From Locusta migratoria (lineage: Eukaryota; Arthropoda; Insecta; Orthoptera; Acrididae): 64,000 nt of DNA. Of this stretch, positions 57,108 through 64,000 are shown piece by piece (within the stretch, counting starts at the first letter, position 1; every line of letters starts with the position of its first letter). The notes beneath the pieces are model-generated. The model was given only the letters and a program-made list of their open reading frames with translations. It was not told the DNA's origin and did not search any database. The translations under genes and the position numbers were made by a program. The DNA lies in assembly GCA_026315105.1 (NCBI GenBank), contig CM048745.1, positions 759,701,006 through 759,765,005 on the forward strand. Direction: 5' to 3'.

Positions 57108-57608
57108 ATAATCGAGAAGTTACGTCGACTTGCTGCGACTGATAGCAGACTGTCACAATCCAACCATCACCATCGAGTACTAGAACCTCACGTCCGTTCC
57201 GCTTCAGAGGCAGTATCCGCATTGCGTGTATCTGGAACAGCCTCTATGGATAATGACCACCAGGTATCCATCATTCAATCATATAATGAAGACACGCCAG
57301 CGCGTACTGAATCAACAGGGACTTCAATGGAGCACCCGCGTCCAAGCAACGTTGAAGATGAACCATCCACCGCTGAAGTAACAGCGTATGCTGCTGCTAA
57401 AAAAAACGTTTGTTTACGGACTGAGAGTTTTGATGAGCTTATGCTATTTGCTACTGCGATATTTCTGCGTATTCTGCGCTCTGTGTGCTTCAGAGGTATG
57501 CTTACAGAATTGTATGTAGGTCTTATCAGGACAAAGACTGTGGGAAAATACCTCAATAAAAGCTACAGGCTTTCGCCAAACGAAGGCGACCTTATGGCGA
57601 GCATATGA
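57108..57608 (+). CDS. unrecognised open frame, 166 codons
   Basis: The frame is open from a stop at 57105 to a stop at 57606-57608. The first possible initiators are a TTG at 57222 and an ATG at 57246. The first half is rich in S, T, E and P (for example SNVEDEPSTAEVTAYAA), as in flexible linkers. The second half is LRTESFDELMLFATAIFLRI followed by LRSVCFRGMLTELYVGLIR, a possibly helical block. A linker followed by a D..L.F...I...L.. block recalls BESS-type C-termini of MADF proteins and of PIF/Harbinger partner proteins, but the match is weak. No repeat partner in the window. It may be a transposon accessory protein or chance. Confidence 0.3.
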   Translation: MIEKLRRLAATDSRLSQSNHHHRVLEPHVRSASEAVSALRVSGTASMDNDHQVSIIQSYNEDTPARTESTGTSMEHPRPSNVEDEPSTAEVTAYAAAKKNVCLRTESFDELMLFATAIFLRILRSVCFRGMLTELYVGLIRTKTVGKYLNKSYRLSPNEGDLMASI

Positions 57609-57989
57609 AGTGGCTGTAGGGGATGATGGAGGCCCTATAACACAATTAAAAGTAAATAAATAAATTGGTTATGGTCACAGTTGTTGTATCCCATTCCCCC
57701 CCCCCCCCCCAAAAAAAAAAAAGTCGAAAGAATAAAAAAATTATTAAATAAAATCGAAGCAGGAAAGAGTGGAACTCTTGAGGTCAATCATGCCAGGTCA
57801 AATTGGAACTACTACTTCTTTCATCGTTGTCACAGTAACAAATTCATTTAATGATATTCTTACTTGATGCTCATGACATACTGATTTTTACAATCGATAT
57901 GTGGCTCTGAAACAGTCGCACTTCAACTTATATTGCTTGCAAGCCTGTTTCCAAATTACAGCTGAAAAACATCACTGTCATGTTTGTAG

Positions 57990-59165
57990 ACGAAATGCAA
58001 TTCCAGGATAACTCTCACGGATTACCAATGTGATAGAACAGTCATCAATAGCAAGTGATAAATTAACCTCCCTAAAACGGTTGTGCAAATGTTGTTTCCC
58101 ATTTCAGAAACTTCTCTTCCTTAGAAACTGTTTCCTCTCCTTGCCATTCTGCTCTTTTTATATCATCTGTACTGCGACCACCGTAAGTTATTGTACAGCC
58201 CAAGTAGAAACATCTTTCCTACCAACTTTACTTTCTCTTTACGTAATATAATTCACTTAGCATGGCAGGAACTTTTGGACCATTTCATGAACCTTGTTTT
58301 GCTCCTGTTAATCTTATACCCTCCTTTCAAGACATTGTCCATTGTGTTCTGTAGCTCTGTCTGTCACAGATTATAATGCCATCGGCATATCACAAACTTT
58401 TCATTTGTTCTCCCTGAACTTCAGTATCTTCTACAAATTTCTTCTTGCTTTCCTTCAAACATTGTTCATTGTACAGTTTGAATGACTTAAAAATGTGTAC
58501 AACCCTATATTGTTGCCTTTTGCACCACTGCGACACTTTCAGGCCCTTAGACCCTTAAAAATGCAGTCTGGATTTTGTATCTTTCCGCTCCGTAATTTTT
58601 ACCTATGCTACCTTTAGAATTTTGAAGGGTGTATTCCAGTCAAAATTCTCAAACCTTTCTCAAACCAAAAGTTAAGAATATCGTTTGCCTTTCATTTACT
58701 TATATTCTACATTAAGTACTAAGGTGTTGTTTCACGTGTTAGCTAGTTTGAAGTCGAGAAGTCGAGAAAATCGGCTTCTGCAGTTTACTATTCGTCTTTT
58801 TGCGCTTGCTTTCTTTGAATGAGAATTATCACATTCTTCTTGAAGTCTGAGGGTATTTGCCCTGTCTCATACATGGTGCACACAAAGTGGAACAGTTTCT
58901 TCGCGACTGGCTCTCCCAAGTTCAGCAGTTCCATCTACTCCAGGGGCGTTATTTGGACTTTTTCAGAGCTCTGTCAAATTCCTCTCGCAGTAGCATATCC
59001 CTTACGTCACCTTCATGCACTTCTTATTCTCTTTCCACGACACTGCTTTCAAGCTTTTCTCGTGTTTAGCCCTCCATATACTCCATCTACCTGTCAACCT
59101 CTTTGGTTAGTAATGATTTTCCTTCGAGCTGTTGAAGTTCATGCAGCTGCTTCTCCTGTCTGATA
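57990..59165 (-). pseudogene. RTE-like LINE, RT region, heavily decayed
   Basis: Read on the minus strand: KKLFHFVCTMYETGQIPSDF with FKKNVIILIQRKQA (about 58910-58805), then the region before and around the catalytic site (NEQCLKESKKKFVEDTEVQG-type words near 58480-58420, and DMPMAL where FADD is expected near 58385), and finally a decayed C-terminal block at 58260-58040. The order matches 22088-22830, and the upstream block matches 1-447. Many stops. The foreign-looking 58700-58790 may be a small insertion. Confidence 0.65.
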
Positions 59166-60686
59166 AAAGACTCTTATTTTTGTATAGGCGGTGTCTAACT
59201 TTCCCCTAGTTATATGTTCTGCAACCAACTTCCGACTACGTAACCGGATAACATCTGCGACCTCCGATATTTCGACAGAAGGACACCCTGCCAGTTGCAA
59301 GTTTTGACAGTTTCAACTTCAGATTCTTATTTCCTTCTTCCTCAGCGAGAGTAAGTTTCAGGAGTTTTCAAAATTCATGAGGGTTCGAGATCTACAGAGG
59401 CAAAAGTTGTCGTCCCCTAACATAGGAGAGATAAATGGGATTAGTCCGCAAGTCTCGAGTAGAAGGAATTACTGTAGAAAGACATGTAATTAATTAAATA
59501 AACAGCCTAAAATCGCAATATTTTATTTCAAATCGATTTCGGCTAAAATCTTTTCCCATCTTCACAGTTTACTACTAATTTGAACATTGACCATAATTTA
59601 GTTATAAAATTACTTCCTTACCTTGAAATAATAATTTGAAAGTATTTCTGCATGTACTCCACCTTCGAAATGTGGCCACAATACATTTGGCAATGCATTG
59701 CAGCCTGGAGTAGACAACCTAGTCAAAACGAATTTTGGTCCTCCAGTGTTGTTTACAATGTTGCACAAATGATTGTGCTAGAGAAACAGATAAAAATGAC
59801 GTTGAAATACGGCTTCACTGGGATGGAAAGAGATATGCCTGTTGGAACCCAAACACAATTGAAACATCTTACATCAGGGTCTGGACGCTGTATGAAGTTC
59901 CCTATTTACAGTCCGAATGGAAAGCCCTACTCTGTGGCTGTGGCCGAGGGCGTCTGAAGTTAGCAACGCTATTTCTTCACTGCTTCCATTGCAGTAATCT
60001 ATATGAGCAGATTAGTCTGTTATTTGCCATGGTCTCTAGTTTCCCCACTTTTAGTGCGCCCTTTTGGCTCCACATAGCGTCGTAGCAATTCGACAGCAAT
60101 AGTCAATACATGAGAAAGCTAGAAGACGTGTACCAAATGCCCGTGGAAACTAAACTACTGTCCATTTCCGCAGAGTTGTAGGATCCATGTTAATGGGACG
60201 TGGACGTGAACGGGCTGCGTTTTAATACCTTGCTTCCGGTGCGCATTACTCTTGATCTATAATTCGGAGGAAGTTTCAATTTTGTACAAACACTGAATGA
60301 CATTAACTTAGACTGCAATCGGAAATTTATTGAAATATCTGTTATGGTTTAAGAATTACATTATCTTGCCTAATAGATGTATTTATAATAAACGCTCGCA
60401 TTCTGGAACCATTTTCTGGTGCATTATCGGCCCAATAGCATTTAGACTGTGGCAGGCTGCTGTCAACATTCGCAGGAACACATTATGCCTCTTGTTTTGT
60501 AGTTTGGAGTGTATCTGAGGAAACAGAAAAACCGTTATTATACTTCATTACTATTTTGTCTGAAAATACCGTTAAATACAGAATGTCAAACATACATTAT
60601 TTGTGATATGTATTAGACATATTACATTCTGCCCTATTCTTCAACTGGTAGAAATTTGGTGAACATAGCTAAATGCATTATGAAGA
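59166..60686. other. unassigned DNA with one decayed motif
   Basis: On the minus strand at 59567-59531, GTGAAGATGGG...GCCGAAATCG resembles the CTGAAGATG-stem-GAAA pattern, with C changed. Open frames at 59652-60085 have no recognisable domain. Confidence 0.35.
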
Positions 60687-60880
60687 GCCGGCCGCGGTGG
60701 CCGAGGTGACTGAGGCGCTTCAGTCACGGTCAGCACGGCCACTACGGTCGGGGGTTCGAATCCCCCCTAGGGCATGGATATTTGTGACGTCCTAGTTCGT
60801 AAGTAGTTCATAAGTAGTTTGTAAGTTTAGGGACTGATGACCCCGAAGTTAAGTCCCATAGACTATACAAACATTTGAAA
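60687..60880 (+). mobile_element. tRNA-headed SINE, complete, 11-bp target duplication
   Basis: CATTATGAAGA at 60676-60686 and 60881-60891. Head and tail are intact, so this is one of the best copies for deriving a consensus. Confidence 0.95.
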
Positions 60881-61102
60881 CATTATGAAGATATATGTGT
60901 CTAATGTTCTGAAAATGTAGTTTCGAGAGAATTAGAAAATAATATTCGCAGTGTTTTTGACTCGCCGTATGCCTTTTTGAGAATATTTCAGTGGCATAAT
61001 CTTGCTGCGTTGCTGCTTATTTATCATCTGCAGACATTTTTACGAGTCTTATCCTTACTCTGGACCCTTAAGTGGTGGCTTCTGCAGTCCTTTCAGCTTC
61101 AA

Positions 61103-61410
61103 TTAGTCGCTGACATCTATGCCAGTCAGATCAGCTATATTATTTCCTCGTCGAATGCCTAACTTGTCCATTACTTTTGTCCTGCTAATTACAACAACAA
61201 TATCTGCATCTAATGCAGCTATTTTGAGTACTGTCCATCGAACAAACACTGTTTTCAGTACTCGTTGCCACATGCAGCTGTTGAAACTCTCATTAGGATT
61301 TTGTTTACGGCCATGTAGATATTTGCTAAGTAATTTTTTATCTGCAAGATCCTTCCAAAACGGTGACAGGCGAGGAATGTTTCTGGCGATATTCCTTGGC
61401 TGAAGCATCA
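61103..61410 (-). pseudogene. MULE-like transposase fragment
   Basis: The minus frame has LLSKYLHGRKQNPNESFNSC, followed by MWQRVLKTVFVRW and VMDKLGIRRGNN. The CLHG.TQNPNESFN..IW...PK..F pattern is known from a group of animal Mutator-like (MULE) transposases. The cysteine of the CLHG motif is Y here. Only this C-terminal piece is readable. The LINE at 61482 begins soon after it on the other strand. Confidence 0.6.
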
Positions 61411-61481
61411 GCGTGGCCAGTATGCAGACATTTGTTCAGAGAGCGTTTAAGACTATAGTAACTATCTAAAAGTAAATAAAC

Positions 61482-62767
61482 TATGTGGTGGAAGAAGGTA
61501 GAACAGCAGGTTGCTGCTAAGGAGCTTAGTAAAGTGCATAGATTAGCCTGCTTAGCCATAACAGGCGGAATTAGCAGCACACCAACTGCTGGGATGGAAA
61601 CCATGTTGGATATGCCCCCACTACACCTTTGGGTCAAGATGGAGGCAGCGGCTGGTGCATACAGACTCAAAACTGGCAAAAACTGGAACTCTTTGGGATG
61701 TCCAGAATCACACACTAAAATAGTGAGTGAGGTAAATATAGGATAGGTTGGGGAAATGCCAGCCGATTATATTATAACCCCATACTGCTTCAACAAGCCT
61801 TTCAATATAACAATTGGAAGTAGGGAGCAGTGGGAGAAAATAGTTCGACACCGTACGGGGGATATTGTCTGGTTCACTGACGGGTCGAAATCAGACCAAG
61901 GCGTTAGGGCTGGGGTATACGGGGTGCAGCCAAGACTGGAGGGTGTCATCTCTCTAGGGAAACTGGCCTCAGTATTCCAGGCCGAAATCACTGCCATCAG
62001 GGCGTGTATGGAGGAGAATTTGCGTAGGTGCTACAAAGACCGTAGCATCTATATCTATTCAGACAGCGAGGAAGCCGTGAGATCACTGGCAGCTCCTGCA
62101 ACAAGATCTAAAATTGTTGTAGAATGTCACAGGGTTCTGGTGGAGCTAGGGGAAAGCAATAGGGTAAACCTATTGTGGGCCCCTGGCCACTCGGCTATCA
62201 GTGGCAACGAAAATTCCGACAGATTAACCAGGATGGGGGCAGAGTCTCCATTTATTGGACCGAAACCTGTCCTGACAATCACTAAGGCACTGATCAAATT
62301 GGAGCTACGTAACTGGCTCAGAAGACAGCACGTAGAATATTGGCCCAAAGTCTATCAACAAAAACATGGAAAGGTAATGATGCCAAAGCCCTGTTTTACA
62401 AAAGCCTGAACAGGAGAGAGATTAGATTCATGGTTGGATTGCTGACAGGCCATGGGAATTTCAAAAAACACCAACATACAATGGGGATAACAGAAGAGGA
62501 CCTTAAATGTAGGATCTGTGATGACGGTTATAAAACTGCATCACATCTAATCTTCGAATGCATTCCATTGGAGAATAAGAGGCATAGAATATTTGGGACA
62601 ACCAGACCCGAAGAAATTGTGTCTAATAAAGAACTGGTAAAGGGACTCCTTGCACTGTGCATTGGTTAGCTTTACTAGATATACAGGGAGCGATACCGCA
62701 CAATAAACTTAGTTTCGGTGCGGGCAGTGACTGTTTTGGCTTCCCTGAGAAAATCAATCAATCAATC
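61482..62767 (+). pseudogene. LINE with RNase H domain (I-like), 5'-truncated, near-intact 3' half
   Basis: AAATAAAC at 61474-61481 and 62768-62775 is the target duplication, and the 3' end is an AATC repeat (62753-62767). The end of RT reads VMWWKKVEQQVAAKELSKVH-like from 61483, then LACLAITGGISSTPTAGMET. A single TAG at 61744-61746 interrupts the frame, which continues at once. RNase H follows: WFTDGSKSDQG (first D), FQAEITAIRACMEE (E), YIYSDSEEAVRSL (D) and LLWAPGHSAISGNENSDRL (H and last D). All expected catalytic residues are present. A frameshift near 62358 moves the C-terminus to another frame, with FMVGLLTGHGNFKKHQHTMG and the zinc-like CRICDDGYKTASHLIFEC, ending at 62669. Only about two lesions make it inactive, so it is young. 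Confidence 0.88.
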
Positions 62768-62879
62768 AAATAAACCATACATTTTAGGAAACGGACGATA
62801 TTTCCAGATGGAGACTTTTTTCGATTTTTCAGTCAGTCACTCGTCCAGGTGCTCTTAATGCCTACAGAAGGGAGTCAGT
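62768..62879. other. short spacer
   Basis: Nothing recognised between the LINE and the CpG-rich island. Confidence 0.4.
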
Positions 62880-63310
62880 TGGCTGAGGGTAGAAGAAATG
62901 GAGACATCCCGCAGGATTCCCGGAGGCGGCGTTTTGCTCGCTGCGCGGTTCTTGTCACACCCGGGGGCGGAAAGCGGGCAGAGGGCAGGCGGCAGGCGGC
63001 TGATGGGCTGTCTGGCGCCGCCCCCGCTGTCCGCGGGCTGAATATAAATGGCTGCAGGTGGGGGGAGGGGGTGGCCGCGAGGACCGGTGCGGGCGCCCGA
63101 TGAGCGGGCACGGGGGCTCACCTGCGGCGCGCAAATGGATCAAAAGGACGGGTGGTGGAGGGGGCAGGGGGATTGCGCTGGCAGATGGCATAGGGGTGGA
63201 TGGGGCCGCAGCGCGGGCGGCGTCTCACCAGCAGGAGCAGATTGCTCTGCGACGCGGACCAAGCGGGGACCGCCACCTAGGCGACAGGTGTCGTCACCAA
63301 CACCCATCAC
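62880..63310. promoter_or_regulatory. CpG-rich island with a TATA-like word
   Basis: G+C and CpG are strongly raised relative to the flanks. AATATAAATGGC at 63040-63051 is a TATA-like element within it. Frames are open on both strands from composition alone. It could be a host promoter and first exon. No coding exon can be recognised downstream inside the window. Confidence 0.35.
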
Positions 63311-63487
63311 AACTTTTGCTGCGTTGCTCTGTGGCGCATCTTACAAGGAGACCACAGGGATATCGGATTTTATAATTTTTTTGATATTTATGGTCTGTGA
63401 AATTCAGAACTCAACTAATCAGTTCTCGAGAAAATCGATTTTTTCAAGTATATGTAAGTACCACAAATTGAAACAGTTGCACTATCT

Positions 63488-63562
63488 GTCGTTGTAGCTC
63501 AGGTGGTAAGGTTTCGGGCCTTGAAACCATAGGATCGTTGGTTAGAATCCCGCAGTAACAGA
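63488..63562 (+). mobile_element. tRNA-like SINE head
   Basis: A-box-like GTAGCTCAGGTGGTAAGG, an anticodon-arm hairpin GGTTTCGGGCCTTGAAACC and B-box-like TTGGTTAGAATCCC. U33 and a normal T-loop C are missing, so it is not a functional tRNA. A T-rich tail follows. Confidence 0.55.
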
Positions 63563-63569
63563 TTTTTTT

Positions 63570-63628
63570 TGTTTTATTTATTTATTTATTTATTTTTATT
63601 TTTATTTATTTATTTATTTATTTTATTT

Positions 63629-63684
<56 letters not shown>
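63570..63684. repeat. T-rich tract ending in poly(T)
   Basis: TTTA repeats, then about 54 T. The frames here are artefacts. Confidence 0.95.
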
Positions 63685-63685
<1 letters not shown>

Positions 63686-63734
63686 TTTCGTTGGATTCGA
63701 ATACTTACACAACTGAAATATCCAATGACTTCCG

Positions 63735-63905
63735 CGCAGATTAAAATTGTGTGAGTCGTGTCGGGATAGATCAGTCGGTAGAGCGCTTGCCCGCGAAAGG
63801 CAAAGGTCCCAGGTTCGAGTCCCAGTTCCGGCACACAATTTAAATCTGCCAGGAAGTGTCACATCAGCGCACACTCCGCTGCAGAGTGAAAGATTCATTC
63901 TGTGA
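63735..63905 (+). mobile_element. tRNA-headed repeat, same family as 26884-27211
   Basis: GTGTCGGGATAGATCAGTCG, TTGCCCGCGAAAGGCAA and GGTTCGAGTCCC form the tRNA-like block (63757-63836). The trailing CTCCGCTGCAGAGTGAAAG matches inverted 26889-26910. Confidence 0.72.
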
Positions 63906-64000
63906 TATCAAATGTTTCCGTAGAGCGCGTACAGCTTGGTACGTTATTTATTTATTTCCGGTCGTAATCTATCGAACAGGACTAAAGACCATAGAAGTTA

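Noticed and set aside
63048..63497. 149-codon frame in the second CpG-rich island
   Set aside because: Same reason; it also runs into AT-rich DNA without a domain.
1..64000. CRISPR array, operons, ribosomal RNA genes
   Set aside because: No regularly spaced repeats, no prokaryotic gene layout, and no rRNA-like sequence were seen. The content is eukaryotic.

Overview
This window reads as intergenic DNA from a large, repeat-rich arthropod genome, most probably an orthopteran (grasshopper or locust, Schistocerca-like). The basis is the dense load of one tRNA-headed SINE family, several diverged non-LTR retrotransposon families, Penelope-like elements, hAT, piggyBac, Tc1/mariner and Helitron-like remnants, plus (CA)n, (AT)n and poly(A) tracts. 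I inferred the species from the repeat types; no database search was run. I see no host protein-coding gene that I can defend. Almost every readable open frame is transposon-derived and most are broken.

Layout. 1-5.4 kb: RTE-like and CR1/Jockey-like LINE fragments, and a degenerate second LINE at 3.4-4.85 kb. 5.4-10.2 kb: mostly unassignable DNA with one SINE. 10.2-11.5 kb: two foldback elements. 14.4-15.2 kb: first copy of an unknown dispersed repeat. 15.4-17.9 kb: the best-preserved element, a Penelope-like retroelement with RT and GIY-YIG domains, flanked by an inverted partial copy of itself. 18.0-19.15 kb: a Helitron-like copy split by a SINE. 19.9-25.8 kb: SINEs, a palindrome, a SINE holding a LINE that holds another SINE, a mariner and a Tc1-like copy. 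26.3-29.3 kb: RTE-like fragment, a tRNA-headed repeat, a second Penelope-like fragment, and a CR1-like copy. 30.0-31.7 kb: a hAT-like element carrying a foldback insertion and a piggyBac-type MITE. 31.8-38.4 kb: more LINEs, including one with endonuclease and RT traces. 38.9-44.9 kb: a tRNA-cored foldback, Tc1-like pieces and two hAT-like elements. 45.8-49 kb: CR1-like fragment, CpG-rich island, Helitron-like copies. 50.1-54.1 kb: inverted element, LINE, Helitron 3' end. 56-61 kb: SINEs and an RTE-like LINE. 61.1-62.8 kb: a MULE-like transposase scrap beside a LINE with an RNase H domain. 62.9-63.3 kb: a second CpG-rich island. The end holds tRNA-like repeats.

The observation I rate highest joins three loci: 15365-17892, 30163-30521 and 50132-50492. 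Each is a pair of copies joined in inverted orientation with their tails outward. Each is bounded by a 12-bp target duplication. In each, one tail is complete and the other is cut short. These loci and several other places carry a short motif, CTGANGAT-stem-loop-GAAA, whose stem sequence differs between loci yet still pairs. It resembles a hammerhead-type ribozyme core with one extra U. This suggests a family of Penelope-derived inverted dimers with a conserved RNA structure.

The nested insertions give relative ages, because target duplications show which element entered which. Coordinates of degenerate element ends are approximate unless a target duplication is quoted.
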